A stretch of 64,000 nt of DNA from Methylomicrobium sp. (GCA_018333785.1 JAGXSU010000058.1:1-64000); one strand, 5' to 3'. Shown: positions 1-10,027, counted from the stretch's first letter. Numbers and translations are program-made. The notes: generated from the letters alone by a model not told the origin.

Positions 1-63
1 ACTAGACCCCTAGCGCGCCCTTCGACGCCTCAATGCGGCAGGACTGACCTGTCAAACCAGTTT

Positions 64-180
64 GCCTGGTGACCATAGCGAGCGTGGCCCACCCGATCCC
101 ATCCCGAACTCGGCAGTGAAACCGCTTAGCGCCAATGATAGTGTGGCAGTTTGCCATGCGAAAGTAGGGAATCGCCAGGC
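64..180 (+). rRNA. rrf: 5S ribosomal RNA
   Basis: The segment begins GCCTGGTGACCATAGCGAG and ends with the complementary GCCAGGC, which closes helix I of 5S rRNA. The universally conserved block around CCCGATCCCATCCCGAACTCGG is present, as is the late GCGAAAGTAGGG region. Its length of 117 nt is normal. A terminator follows within 10 nt, so this is the last gene of an rRNA operon. The 63 bases before it should be the 23S-5S spacer. No mature 23S end is recognisable, so 23S lies outside the window. Confidence 0.96.
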
Positions 181-189
181 TCTTATTTA

Positions 190-229
190 AAACCCCATCC
201 AGGTTCATACCTCGGTGGGGTTTTTTTTT
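190..229 (+). terminator. Rho-independent terminator of the rRNA operon
   Basis: ACCCCATCC and GGTGGGGT form a stem around a short loop and are followed by an uninterrupted run of nine T. It lies just after the 5S gene and would end rRNA transcription before lnt. Confidence 0.88.
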
Positions 230-340
230 GGCCCTGCTTCTTAAAGGGTGCTTGCTTGGGGGGACATTCACAGGCTTAAATTCTCTGTACAATCAATCTT
301 TTTTTGGCATTACCAAGAATGGAATTAATCGGTAACCATT

Positions 341-1852
341 GTGAAATTATCATGCGGATTAAAAAGTAGGCTGTTTGATTTTATATCACCATTTGTCGGC
401 GTATTATTGACATTGGCATTTGAGCCCTTTGGATATTGGGTTTTTTCATTTATTTCCCTCGCTTTTATCTTTGCATCCTGGCAAACATTGTCTCCAGGAC
501 GGTCTGCATTAAGAGGTTTTTTATTCGGCCTGGGCTTTTTTGGAGCCGGTGTTTCATGGGTATTTGTTAGTGTTCATGAATTCGGTCATGCTTCTTTAGC
601 TATCAGTATTATAGTCACCTTCATTTTTGTATCGGTTTGGGCTTCATTTGTCGGCTTGACAGGATATGTCGCCGGTAAAACATTCTGTTGTTTAACTCGG
701 CCTGCTTTTTTTATAAGTTCAAGCCTGTGGATTTTGATTGAATATATTCGAGGGACTTGGTTTTTAAATGGATTCCCCTGGTTGCAAATTGCCTATTCAC
801 AAACAGATTCTGTTCTTGCTGGATATGCGCCCGTTTTAGGGGTCTATGGGGTAGGATTTATAGTGGCGTTAATTGCAGAATGCCTGATCTCTCCTTTTAG
901 ATTGCTAAAACAAGGTTTTAAAATAATCCTGCTTTTTGTTCTGTGTATAGGCGGAATAACACTTAACTTTTATAAATGGACATATCCTGCGGGTAATGAA
1001 ATTTTGGTTTCATTGGTCCAGGGCAATATACCGCAAGATAAAAAATGGGAACCCAGTAACAGAGATCTTACTCTCAAGAAATATCGTGAGCTAACTCAAC
1101 AGAATTGGCAATCAGAAATTATCATATGGCCAGAAACAGCAATACCTGCTTATTATTCTGAAGTTAAAGACGACTTCCTGGCATTGTTACAAAATGAAGC
1201 AATACACCATAAAACAGACATTATTTTAAGTTTGCCCGTAAAAGAAGAAAAGGGTGATAAATTTAATGCGGTAATGGTCTTGGGCAAGGAGCCTGGTTTT
1301 TACCATAAAAACCATTTGTTACCTTTTGGAGAATATCTGCCTTTACAACCCCTTTCAGGTTATATTTTTGATAGGCTTAACCTTTCGGGACTTGGAAGAT
1401 TGACCTCAGGAGGAAATCAACAACTCATGTTGAAAGCCGCCGGATATTCTTTTATGACATCAATTTGTTATGAAGATACCTTTGGAAATGAGCAACGAAA
1501 AGGTCTGCCGGATGCCGCTTTCCTCATAAATGTGACCAATGATGCCTGGTTCGGTAACTCAATAGAGCCTCATCAACACCTTCAAATTGCTCGCATGCGA
1601 GCAATAGAAACCGGTCGTTATTTGCTGAGAGCTACCAATACGGGAGTAAGCGCAATTGTTAAACCCAATGGACAAATAATTGCAACCGCCCCCCAATTTG
1701 AGACGGCTGTTATCACGGCAAAAATTTTACCAATGGCAGGTATGACGCCCTATGCCAGACTAGGTGATGTTCCAATAATAATTGGGATACTTCTTATTTT
1801 AATGATTAATTTTTGGCGTAATACAAAGAATAAATCAAATTTACTGTCATAG
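341..1852 (+). CDS. lnt: Apolipoprotein N-acyltransferase
   Basis: Inner-membrane enzyme that adds the third acyl chain to the N-terminal cysteine of diacylglyceryl-modified lipoproteins, the last step of lipoprotein maturation. The N-terminal ~200 residues are strongly hydrophobic with several membrane segments. A periplasmic nitrilase-fold domain follows. The Glu-Lys-Cys triad is visible: Glu in WPETAIPAYY, Lys in LPVKEEKGDKFNA and Cys in SICYEDTFG. A last membrane helix sits near the C-terminus. Length 503 aa is normal for the family. The start is GTG; no better in-frame ATG is near. The usual partner corC/ybeX is not upstream, where the rRNA operon ends. Lgt, the first enzyme of the pathway, is encoded at 51.9 kb. 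Confidence 0.95.
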   Translation: MKLSCGLKSRLFDFISPFVGVLLTLAFEPFGYWVFSFISLAFIFASWQTLSPGRSALRGFLFGLGFFGAGVSWVFVSVHEFGHASLAISIIVTFIFVSVWASFVGLTGYVAGKTFCCLTRPAFFISSSLWILIEYIRGTWFLNGFPWLQIAYSQTDSVLAGYAPVLGVYGVGFIVALIAECLISPFRLLKQGFKIILLFVLCIGGITLNFYKWTYPAGNEILVSLVQGNIPQDKKWEPSNRDLTLKKYRELTQQNWQSEIIIWPETAIPAYYSEVKDDFLALLQNEAIHHKTDIILSLPVKEEKGDKFNAVMVLGKEPGFYHKNHLLPFGEYLPLQPLSGYIFDRLNLSGLGRLTSGGNQQLMLKAAGYSFMTSICYEDTFGNEQRKGLPDAAFLINVTNDAWFGNSIEPHQHLQIARMRAIETGRYLLRATNTGVSAIVKPNGQIIATAPQFETAVITAKILPMAGMTPYARLGDVPIIIGILLILMINFWRNTKNKSNLLS

Positions 1853-1915
1853 TGACAATACCATCACTGTGTTATTTTGGGCTCTATGTGACGAAACAGA
1901 GAGGAGTGTACTAAT

Positions 1916-2704
1916 TTGGAAACCTTAATACGCCTGACCGCTGCATTAAGCATTTTTGGAGTCATGGTCTTTTGGGAATACTTGAAACCGCGCCGCATAC
2001 TTCCGGTGGAGAGACTTGTTCGCTGGCCAATTAATTTGGGTCTAGCTGCAATCAATATGTTGATGATGCGTCTGACGGTCGGAAGTGCCGCTTACTTAGC
2101 CGCTGTTGATGCGGAAGAAAATCATTGGGGCATATTGAATCTGATCAATTTGCCAGACAGTTTAAATATCATAATCAGTTTGTTGATTCTGGATTTTGCT
2201 ATCTATTGGCAACATGTGCTCTCCCATAAATGGCCTTTGCTTTGGCGTCTTCATCAGGTTCATCACTGCGATTTAGCCTTCGATGCCACTACGGCTGTCC
2301 GCTTTCATCCGTTAGAAATTCTTTTTTCAATGTTTTATAAAGTTGCCTTCATCTATTTGATAGGCGCTGACGCATTTGCAGTTATTCTTTTCGAAATTAT
2401 CTTGAATGGCGCTGCGACTTTTAATCACAGTAATATTTCAATTCCGGAATCACTGGATAAAAAGCTTCGTTTTTTGATCGTTACACCGGATATGCACCGT
2501 ATCCATCATTCGACTATCAAAACTGAAACCGATAGCAATTATGGATTTTCTATTACTTGCTGGGATAGGCTTTGTAGTACTTATAAAGCACAGCCTAAAT
2601 ACTCGCAAGAGCAAATGCCCATCGGACTCGATTGTTATAGAGACAAAAAGGAATTGGGATTTTTAAACCTCTGCTTGATGCCTTTTCGCGCACCATCAAA
2701 ATAA
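1916..2704 (+). CDS. Fatty acid hydroxylase / sterol desaturase superfamily membrane protein
   Basis: Di-iron membrane oxygenase-type protein of 262 aa. The histidine clusters that bind the two irons are present: HVLSH, then HQVHH about ten residues later, and HRIHHS near residue 200. Four or more hydrophobic segments surround them. The family hydroxylates or desaturates lipids such as fatty acids, sterols or carotenoids; the substrate here cannot be read from the sequence. The start is TTG, chosen because GAGGAG lies 10 bases upstream. It sits 63 bp after lnt on the same strand, so co-transcription is possible. Confidence 0.82.
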   Translation: METLIRLTAALSIFGVMVFWEYLKPRRILPVERLVRWPINLGLAAINMLMMRLTVGSAAYLAAVDAEENHWGILNLINLPDSLNIIISLLILDFAIYWQHVLSHKWPLLWRLHQVHHCDLAFDATTAVRFHPLEILFSMFYKVAFIYLIGADAFAVILFEIILNGAATFNHSNISIPESLDKKLRFLIVTPDMHRIHHSTIKTETDSNYGFSITCWDRLCSTYKAQPKYSQEQMPIGLDCYRDKKELGFLNLCLMPFRAPSK

Positions 2705-2774
2705 TTCAATCAGGAGTCAATAGGCAAAGCCAAATCTTGCTCTAACGGCAACATCCGGATAATGATGTTAAACC

Positions 2775-3590
2775 TTATAGGTCATAATCCATGATGGCCA
2801 GTTTTTGATTAAGCAATTTAAGCAGATCTTTTCCTGATTTTACATTTTCAAGATTGATGCCCAATGTTTGGTTCGAATTAATCACATGCCAGCGTTGAAG
2901 CAGGTTTTTCAGGTATGTTTTTTCGGTAACGGAAAGTCGAAATCTACCGGTCAATTCGGAATGTTGCAGATCCTGCTCGTTGATAAGTACGCTTTGCAAT
3001 AAACGTAATTCAGTTAGCAGCATTTCAAGTGCTGGTAAATTCTTATCAATTAGATGCGTGACCTTACCGGCTTCAAGTAAACCTGCTGGTTGAGATGGGT
3101 TGTCTGAAACCACCTTCAAACATTGTATTAATTCACCACTAGAAAATCGTCCTGCTGATTCATAAAAAGCGGATGCTTCCATGTCGCTCAATTGTCCATG
3201 ATCGTAATTTAGTTGAGGGTGAGATGTCGTCAGGATGGTTTCAGAGCCACAAGGTAATGTGTAAGTTAATGGCGGGTAAAAGCTTCTTTTGGTATCCGCA
3301 TCAATAATTTTATGTCCTATAAACGGGGTGTTCACGGGATGATCTCTGTGTCCGGCAATACCAACATTAATTAAGATCGGATTATGACCTCCTAATAACC
3401 CTTGTGAAAAGGCTACGCCGGCAGACATGGCAATTTTTCCGATGCCAGTCACTATCAAATAAATGCCGTCATGGCTATACAACGCAAATTGTCGTATCTC
3501 AATATGTTTTTTTAAGCGATATCGCGCTATCAAAGGCTTTGCCTCACAGGCCAGTGCAACGAAAAAAAAGACACGATTATTTGAATTCAT
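2775..3590 (-). CDS. Nucleoside phosphorylase-like protein
   Basis: The first ~190 residues resemble the purine nucleoside phosphorylase / MTA-SAH nucleosidase superfamily: an N-terminal strand ending in ALACEAKPL, the glycine-rich VTGIGKIAMSAG, NVGIAGH, and the SDMEASAFYESA segment, which carries the ribose-binding Met-Glu pair of this fold. A C-terminal extension of about 70 residues (charged, helical) is not typical of plain MTA/SAH nucleosidases. Substrate is not assignable; hopanoid-associated phosphorylases and uncharacterized methanotroph paralogs are alternatives. It is convergent with the upstream hydroxylase and divergent from rsd. Confidence 0.65.
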   Translation of the reverse strand: MNSNNRVFFFVALACEAKPLIARYRLKKHIEIRQFALYSHDGIYLIVTGIGKIAMSAGVAFSQGLLGGHNPILINVGIAGHRDHPVNTPFIGHKIIDADTKRSFYPPLTYTLPCGSETILTTSHPQLNYDHGQLSDMEASAFYESAGRFSSGELIQCLKVVSDNPSQPAGLLEAGKVTHLIDKNLPALEMLLTELRLLQSVLINEQDLQHSELTGRFRLSVTEKTYLKNLLQRWHVINSNQTLGINLENVKSGKDLLKLLNQKLAIMDYDL

Positions 3591-3790
3591 ACTTGAAATA
3601 AAAAGAGGTTTTATTACATCAGATTCATAACTGCATAAAGCTGATCGTATTCAGTGTGTTATCTTCAGTCAACAATCTTCTAAGCGTTATCTGTTACATT
3701 TTTCCTTACTTTTCCTTTAAAATTAGATAATTGTTGCATCAAATTAAAATGTAACTTAAATTAAAAAGAAAACCCTGAGGCTTTAGAATC

Positions 3791-4234
3791 ATGATATCGA
3801 CACCACCAAACATTGATAGACGCCAACAATCACGTCATCTTGTGGACGAATTAAAAAAAGAAAGACAACAAGTGTGGAGCATGTATTGCCATGTAGCTGA
3901 ACTTAAGCCGTTTTCACCTCAGCAAAAAGTCCAACTTAAAATTACCGAATTTTCACAATTACTGGTCGATTACATTTCACTAGGCCATTTCGGAATTTAT
4001 GATCGTCTGGTAACCGGTGACGAACGCCGTGCGGGTGTTTTAAATATGGCTGAACAGATTTATCCTGAGCTATCCAGAACGACTGACGTCGCAATTGCCT
4101 TTAATGATAAATATGAAGATTCAGAGGAAGCGCTCAATTTAGAAAGTCTTGAGCACGATTTATCTTATTTGGGTGAGAATCTGGCGATCAGGATCGATTT
4201 GGAAGACAAATTGTGTAATATGCTTTTGAATTAG
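3791..4234 (+). CDS. rsd: Rsd/AlgQ family anti-sigma-70 regulator
   Basis: Helical cytoplasmic protein of 147 aa matching Rsd/AlgQ. These proteins bind region 4 of the housekeeping sigma factor, which affects sigma competition and, as AlgQ, alginate and stress genes in pseudomonads. The most conserved family segment is visible as LVDYISLGHFGIYDRL, and the C-terminal LEDKL motif is intact. The start follows a GAGG-like site (CCTGAGGC). The 200-bp AT-rich gap upstream would carry its promoter and that of the divergent phosphorylase-like gene. A plasmid-type or unrelated function is unlikely given these two motifs. Confidence 0.88.
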   Translation: MISTPPNIDRRQQSRHLVDELKKERQQVWSMYCHVAELKPFSPQQKVQLKITEFSQLLVDYISLGHFGIYDRLVTGDERRAGVLNMAEQIYPELSRTTDVAIAFNDKYEDSEEALNLESLEHDLSYLGENLAIRIDLEDKLCNMLLN

Positions 4235-4249
4235 GAAAAACCCCGCGTC

Positions 4250-4285
4250 AAGATAAAAAAGGGGCAATGACCAAGCATTGCCCCC
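4250..4285 (-). terminator. Rho-independent terminator for the UPF0182 gene
   Basis: On the minus strand GGGGCAATG...CATTGCCCC forms a 9-bp perfect stem with a 7-nt loop and runs straight into a T6 stretch. It lies 10 bp past the stop of the UPF0182 gene. In the plus direction it also follows rsd, but the T-run is only on the minus side. Confidence 0.85.
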
Positions 4286-4294
4286 ACTTCTAAA

Positions 4295-6940
4295 TTATTT
4301 CTTATCAGGTTCAAATGTTGTTCCTGATCCGTTTTCAACCCTGATAAATCGATCTTTTAGTTTTTGGAATGCACCCCATAAAGTCGTATCCATGACGACT
4401 TCATTGCCAATCGAGACAATGACACGTGCCAATTCAGGTATTCGTGTCTTGATAGAAATTAGATAAATCGGCTGGACATACAAAATGGAATTTTTCATAG
4501 GCAGAATAATCATCCTGCCCATTTCAACGCGGGAACCGCGTTGATCCCAAAGTGTTAGCTGGGCTGATATTTCCGGGTTTTGCTCAATCAAAGCTTCCAC
4601 CTGCGCAGGGCCGTTTACCTGAACTTCCTTATGAAATTTATAAACGGTAATTCCTTTTTTAAAGGCATCACCGCATTTTTCTTTATCCATGACGCTGGCC
4701 ACACTCACCATACTCAGGTTAGCGTTATTTACAGGTGTCATGGCATTGATCATGACAAATTCCTCCTTGCCTCCGCAATGCCCAAAATCTATCGTTAAAT
4801 AATAAGGCTTTTCAGGCTTGTCTCGAACCTGGGCAAACTGCCACGTTTCAGCTTGTTGATAGAACAATGCGGGTTCAGTTTGATGGTATTTCGCATAAAC
4901 TTTCATTTGCAGGTAATACAAATCTCTGGGGTAACGCAATTGCTTTTTCAACTCCTCTGGCATTTCGTCGATATCCCTAAAAACGCCTGGATAGGCTTTA
5001 TCATAAGCCTGAATGATAGGGTCGGTAGGGTCGGTATTATAGTATTTAACCGCGCCGCTGTAAGCGTCGACCGTAACCTTGATTGAATTACGAATGTAAT
5101 TAAATTGTTCAGAGCCATCTAAAAAGTCGTCATCTGCCGATTTGGAAACCGGATACCAATTAGATAAGGTATAAGCATCTTGAACCCAGAAAAAACGGTC
5201 CTTAGTGATCACTAAATAAGGATCTTTATCCAGATGAAGAAACGGTGTCAGTAAATTGATGCGTTCAATGATGTTTCTTCTAATCAGTAACTTGCTTTTA
5301 GACGTTATATTGGTAGAAAAAAATATCTTTTCGTCTTTAAAATAAAATGCAAACAGGAGTTTTCTGAAATAAGACGGTATAGGAATTCCACCGATTCCTC
5401 GGTATGCTTTATCCAGCGCATCATCTTGTTTGGGCGTTGTTCCGGAAAGCTCCATTACATTCAGATTATTGGGGGTAATCGCGTATTTGTATTGCTCTTG
5501 ACCATAATAGATATCCGGTTTGTTTACTTGCAGACCCACATCGGAATGCAAATTAAGGTCGCGCAAGAACCAGATAATTGGGTTGGCAGCGTCTTGCGCC
5601 GCTGGGGTCGCTACCGCACCATAACCATGAGTAAAACGCAAATGGGTGTTTTCCCAGTTTTGAGCTTCCTCAGGTAGTTTGGAGATGTTCATTTCCCTTG
5701 CTGCGAGGTTAACCTGGCGCTTAAAGCCATTTATAAAATAACGCCCTTCATCCACTTCAAGAAAATGGTAATAAGGGCGGATGCTCTGCATCTGGTTATA
5801 CACGTCATCCAGGAATTCGCGGTCCCAGACCGGAATATTCTCGAACCTTTTTTGTGTGCTCCATTCTTCAATGTCCTTGGTAGGGTCGAGACTTACTGTG
5901 AAGTCTACCGTTTCGATATTTTTAAGATCATAGGCATCCAGTGTCGCGTCTATATTGTGCTGAATAAATGGACGTTGAGTCTTGACGGGGTTGGGTTTGA
6001 CAATGAATTTGTCGATCAACTCGGGTATGAAATCAATTCTTTGAATACCAAAAACGCCTAAGAATAAGCTGAAGGTAACGATAAACGGCATTTTGATGCG
6101 AGGCTTCTCTGAAAAAAAGTAAAAAAGCAAAGCAATTGCAGAAGCCAAAAAAGTAAATATAGACAACCATATAAGGGGCAGTTTGTATCGTAATTCAACA
6201 AAGCCCGGGCCTGAGAAAATCGGCTCATGGACATTGACATACAAAAGCGAAAATCGATGCAGTGCAAATCCCCACAGCACAAACAACACGACAAATCCAA
6301 ATAACACAGCCAAATGAATCTTGGCCGCCATCGGAAAGTTTTTGACTTGATTGGGTACAAAAATACTCTGCATCCAATATTGGAAAGCCACCATGACAAA
6401 GATGATGCTGGCCGTAACAAGCAGTTCCGCTTGGATAAGCTGATAAATAGGGTAGGAAAGCAGATAAAAGCCAACATCTCTGCCGTAAACAGGCTCAGTA
6501 ACGCCGGCTGATCCACCAAAGAAGAAAAGTAATGACGCTTCCCATTGTTCATAAAAAGGAACGGCGATCATCACCGCCAACACCAAAGCCACGGGTGTCG
6601 ACAATCTGATTGAATAGCTGATAAATAAATCAGCAAAACGGTCAAACGCCCGTCGTTTTAGAGGATCTGAAAAGACAGCCTCATTCGGATTGAAGCCGAA
6701 ATATCGAGAAGACAGCCAGAAATGTAAAAAGAAAATTGAAAAGAAAAAGAGCGTGACAATACCGGAAAGGAAAAAACGGTAGAGCAAGCGCAGCCAAAAG
6801 TATCCTTCAAACTTTAAGGCCTGAAACCACCAATAATCGACAATTAGATCAAGAAAAACGAAATAAAATGCTACATAGACAGTAACCAGGATACCAACCG
6901 TTGTTATTAAAACAGCAGGTAAATATTTCCAAATCCGCAT
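4295..6940 (-). CDS. UPF0182 family large membrane protein
   Basis: Uncharacterized family found in many bacteria, cyanobacteria and actinobacteria. The N-terminal third has about seven membrane helices (for example near YLPAVLITTVGILVTVYVAF). The remaining ~570 residues form a large soluble domain, probably outside the cytoplasmic membrane, with motifs such as FTHGYGAVATPA and LSNWYPVS that are typical of the family. The ORF track starts at 7000, but AGAGGAAAC lies directly before the ATG at 6940 (MRIWKYLP). I therefore use 6940, giving 881 aa. Function is unknown. It is a single-gene unit between two terminators. Confidence 0.85.
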   Translation of the reverse strand: MRIWKYLPAVLITTVGILVTVYVAFYFVFLDLIVDYWWFQALKFEGYFWLRLLYRFFLSGIVTLFFFSIFFLHFWLSSRYFGFNPNEAVFSDPLKRRAFDRFADLFISYSIRLSTPVALVLAVMIAVPFYEQWEASLLFFFGGSAGVTEPVYGRDVGFYLLSYPIYQLIQAELLVTASIIFVMVAFQYWMQSIFVPNQVKNFPMAAKIHLAVLFGFVVLFVLWGFALHRFSLLYVNVHEPIFSGPGFVELRYKLPLIWLSIFTFLASAIALLFYFFSEKPRIKMPFIVTFSLFLGVFGIQRIDFIPELIDKFIVKPNPVKTQRPFIQHNIDATLDAYDLKNIETVDFTVSLDPTKDIEEWSTQKRFENIPVWDREFLDDVYNQMQSIRPYYHFLEVDEGRYFINGFKRQVNLAAREMNISKLPEEAQNWENTHLRFTHGYGAVATPAAQDAANPIIWFLRDLNLHSDVGLQVNKPDIYYGQEQYKYAITPNNLNVMELSGTTPKQDDALDKAYRGIGGIPIPSYFRKLLFAFYFKDEKIFFSTNITSKSKLLIRRNIIERINLLTPFLHLDKDPYLVITKDRFFWVQDAYTLSNWYPVSKSADDDFLDGSEQFNYIRNSIKVTVDAYSGAVKYYNTDPTDPIIQAYDKAYPGVFRDIDEMPEELKKQLRYPRDLYYLQMKVYAKYHQTEPALFYQQAETWQFAQVRDKPEKPYYLTIDFGHCGGKEEFVMINAMTPVNNANLSMVSVASVMDKEKCGDAFKKGITVYKFHKEVQVNGPAQVEALIEQNPEISAQLTLWDQRGSRVEMGRMIILPMKNSILYVQPIYLISIKTRIPELARVIVSIGNEVVMDTTLWGAFQKLKDRFIRVENGSGTTFEPDKK

Positions 6941-7258
6941 AGTTTCCTCTTTGTATGAGTGATCAGCTTTTACATTTACGAGATAAGCCTTGGCAATCAT
7001 TAATCATGCAACTCTTGCTGCACTTTGTTGGCGTTATTCTAACATCCACCAGACTATTCGGAGCATATAGAATGCAGTATCGAATTCATGAGGTTGAAAA
7101 AATCAAGAATCAAGATCGATTTAGCACCTCAGATAATAGATTTCCCGATCTAAAATAACGGCATTTTTATCTTTGTTGGCTCTGGAAACCTCTTAACAAG
7201 AGAAATAGAGATCGGATTTTGTTGTGCGGGCATTTTAACAATGTGAGATTTTAATCCA
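6941..7258. other. Gene-free gap upstream of the UPF0182 gene
   Basis: AT-rich stretch between the UPF0182 start and the pepN terminator. A 67-codon plus-strand ORF (6955-7158) lies here but lacks a clear ribosome site and resembles nothing I know. The gap should hold the UPF0182 promoter; I could not fix its -10/-35. Confidence 0.5.
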
Positions 7259-7290
7259 AAAAAACAGGGGGCAACCTAAAGTCGCCCCCC
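7259..7290 (-). terminator. Rho-independent terminator after pepN
   Basis: Minus-strand GGGGGCGACTTTAGGTTGCCCCC forms a GC-rich hairpin followed by TGTTTTTTT. It lies about 90 bp beyond the pepN stop and would close the degQ-moaB-DUF423-pepN unit. Confidence 0.8.
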
Positions 7291-7378
7291 ATTGTCCTTT
7301 CAAAATTTATAGCCCGAAAATAGTTTAAGTTAATCAGGCTGTAAAGCGTCTTTAGTCGCAAGACTGCCTGTCTAAACC

Positions 7379-10027
7379 TTAAGCCAAACTCTTACTTGCA
7401 ACTTCATAAACATCAGGCGAAATCGCGTCGGTTGTCATAATGCGTTCCAGCTGATCTTTCATTAATTGTTGTCGAGCTACATCAAAACGCCGCCATTGTG
7501 TCAGTGCGCTTAACATTCGCGATGCCACTTGAGGATTCAATGTGTTCAGTTCAATAATCCTGTCACCCAGAAAACGGTAACCCTGGCCGTTGACCGCATG
7601 AAAATGCAATGGATTGGCTTGACTAAACGCCCCAACCAGAGAACGAACACGGTTCGGATTTTTCATGTCAAATGCGGGGTGATCCAGCAAAGCTATAACG
7701 GTATCGAAAGTTTCAGGCATGGGGCTGGATGCTTGTAAAGCAAACCATTTGTCAATTACCAACGCTTCATTTTGCCATTGTTGATAAAAATCGCTCAGAC
7801 ATTGTAATTTTCCAGGGTGCTCGTTATTAACAATCACACTGAGCGCCGCCATCTGATCGGTCATGTTTTTGGCAGATTTAAATTGCGCCAGCGACAAGCT
7901 TTGAATCTCAGAGGTATTCAGTACACTTAAATAGGCAAGGCAGGCATTTTTAATCCGTCTGCGGCCAATAGCCCCGGAATCGAATTGTCCTGATTCATCT
8001 TTATGGTAGAGCTGATAAAGTTCTAAAAACCGCTTTTGCAACTGCTCAGCCAAAGTCAGGATGACTTTTTCCCTGGCATAATGAATACCCTCGGGGTCAA
8101 TAACCTGCATTTGCTCAGCCAAATAAATTTCGGAGGGTAAATTTAACAGCAAAGCAAAATAGGATAAATCCTCCCAGGATTGTTCCAATACCTGTTGAAA
8201 AGCATCGACAATAACCGGTTCAATTTTTAACTCGCGGCCGTCACGCCAATCCTCAATCGAATTCAGAATAAATCGGCTGGATAATTGCTGCCCGGCTTCC
8301 CAGCGATTGAACGTATCGCAGTCATGTCTCAGTAAAAAAGCAAGTTCATCCGGACTGCGCTCCATGGTCAGTTTGATCGGCGCAGAAAAACCACGCAAAA
8401 TCGAAATTACTGGTTTTTCTCTTAAACCGGTAAAAGTAAATTGCTGTTCTTTTTCAGTCAGCTGTAAAACAGTTTCATTTTTGCTTGCGGATTGCTCTTT
8501 AAGCTGACAGGGTGCTATGGAGCCATCGCTATACAACAAGCCCAGCCGCAGAGGAATCGGCAGTGGTTCTTTCACTGGCTGGCCGGGTGTAGCTGGGCTT
8601 GTTTGACTGATGGTTAAATGCAGCGTTTGGGATGCCTCATCATACTGTGGGCTCACGTTGACCACAGGCGTTCCGGCCTGTGCATACCAGCGTCGAAATG
8701 CCGTCAGGTCAACACCATTGGCATCCTGCATCGCATTGACAAAATCGTCGCAAGTAACTGCTTGACCGTCATGCCGTTGAAAATAGAGATCGCTGCCTTT
8801 ACGGAAACCTTCCGCACCTAACAAGGTATGCAGCATTCTGACGACTTCTGCGCCTTTTTCGTAGACGGTCAGCGTGTAAAAATTATTGATCTCAATGTAG
8901 GCATCCGGACGAATGGGATGTGCCATGGGACCGGCATCTTCTGCAAACTGGCGTGTCCGCAGCATATTGACATCTTCTATGCGTTTAACTGCTTTGGATG
9001 TTCTGTCGCCGGTAAATTCCTGGTCACGGAAAACGGTAAAGCCTTCTTTCAAACTGAGCTGAAACCAGTCCCTACAAGTAATCCGGTTGCCGGTCCAGTT
9101 ATGAAAGTATTCATGACCGATCACCCCTTCAATGTGTTCATAATCACTGTCGGTGGCGGTATCAGGCCGGGCCAGTACGAATTTGGTATTAAAGACATTG
9201 AGGCCTTTATTTTCCATTGCGCCCATGTTGAAGTGCCCGACTGCGACGATCATATACAAATCCAGATCGTATTCGCGGCCGTAAACCTGTTCGTCCCAAA
9301 GCATCGCGTTTTTGAGCGCTTGCATGGCATGTGCGCATTTGTCCAGATCATGGCTTTCTACAAAGATCTGTAAATCGATTTCACGGCCCGACATGGTAGT
9401 AAACTGATCGGCTACGCAATCTAATTGTCCGGCTACCAGCGCAAACAAATAGCATGGCTTGGCGAAAGGGTCTTCCCATGTGACCCAATGAGCATTTTCG
9501 GGTAATTCGCCCTGTGCGATCTTGTTTCCGTTTGAAAGCAGCACCGGATATCGCGACTTATCGCCGATCAAGGTGGTTGTAAACCGGCTCATCACATCGG
9601 GACGATCCAGGAAATAGGTGATTTTCCTGAAGCCTTCCGCTTCGCACTGGGTACATAACATGGACTTGGAAAGATATAGACCTTCCAGAGCCGTGTTCGC
9701 TTTAGGGTTAATGTGATTTTCAATGATCAGTTCAAAGACTTGTTTCTGCGGTACCTGATGGATGATGAGAGCGGTAGCCGTCTGCTGGTAATCGTCCTTA
9801 CTCAAGGCTTCCTCATTCAGCGAGACGCTGATAAGTTCCAGCTTTTCGCCATGAAGTGTCAAAGCTTCGCTCTGATGCGAACTCTCCGGATTACGGCTGA
9901 TTTTCAGCTTGGCGGTGACTTGGGTGCATTCATCATCCAGGTTGAATTTCAGATCCACTTCGTGAATCAGGTATTCCGGTACCGTATAATCTTTTAGATA
10001 AACTGTTTGTGGGTTAGCATCACGCAT
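7379..10027 (-). CDS. pepN: Aminopeptidase N (M1 family)
   Basis: Cytosolic zinc metallopeptidase that removes N-terminal residues from peptides. The M1 substrate-binding motif appears as GAMEN (about residue 260). The zinc site is HEYFHNWTGNRITC with the third ligand Glu in SLKEGFTVF (about residues 295-320). The C-terminal helical domain is complete. The ORF track runs back to 10288, but those residues overlap the DUF423 gene and do not look like protein. The family begins near YLKDYTVPEY, so I use the ATG at 10027 (MRDANPQT), giving 882 aa, normal for proteobacterial PepN. It lies 23 bp after the DUF423 stop. Confidence 0.95.
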   Translation of the reverse strand: MRDANPQTVYLKDYTVPEYLIHEVDLKFNLDDECTQVTAKLKISRNPESSHQSEALTLHGEKLELISVSLNEEALSKDDYQQTATALIIHQVPQKQVFELIIENHINPKANTALEGLYLSKSMLCTQCEAEGFRKITYFLDRPDVMSRFTTTLIGDKSRYPVLLSNGNKIAQGELPENAHWVTWEDPFAKPCYLFALVAGQLDCVADQFTTMSGREIDLQIFVESHDLDKCAHAMQALKNAMLWDEQVYGREYDLDLYMIVAVGHFNMGAMENKGLNVFNTKFVLARPDTATDSDYEHIEGVIGHEYFHNWTGNRITCRDWFQLSLKEGFTVFRDQEFTGDRTSKAVKRIEDVNMLRTRQFAEDAGPMAHPIRPDAYIEINNFYTLTVYEKGAEVVRMLHTLLGAEGFRKGSDLYFQRHDGQAVTCDDFVNAMQDANGVDLTAFRRWYAQAGTPVVNVSPQYDEASQTLHLTISQTSPATPGQPVKEPLPIPLRLGLLYSDGSIAPCQLKEQSASKNETVLQLTEKEQQFTFTGLREKPVISILRGFSAPIKLTMERSPDELAFLLRHDCDTFNRWEAGQQLSSRFILNSIEDWRDGRELKIEPVIVDAFQQVLEQSWEDLSYFALLLNLPSEIYLAEQMQVIDPEGIHYAREKVILTLAEQLQKRFLELYQLYHKDESGQFDSGAIGRRRIKNACLAYLSVLNTSEIQSLSLAQFKSAKNMTDQMAALSVIVNNEHPGKLQCLSDFYQQWQNEALVIDKWFALQASSPMPETFDTVIALLDHPAFDMKNPNRVRSLVGAFSQANPLHFHAVNGQGYRFLGDRIIELNTLNPQVASRMLSALTQWRRFDVARQQLMKDQLERIMTTDAISPDVYEVASKSLA

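Noticed and set aside
8828-9373. 181-codon plus-strand ORF opposite pepN
   Set aside because: It lies entirely within pepN on the other strand, with no ribosome site or recognisable domain; GC-rich coding strands often give such shadows.
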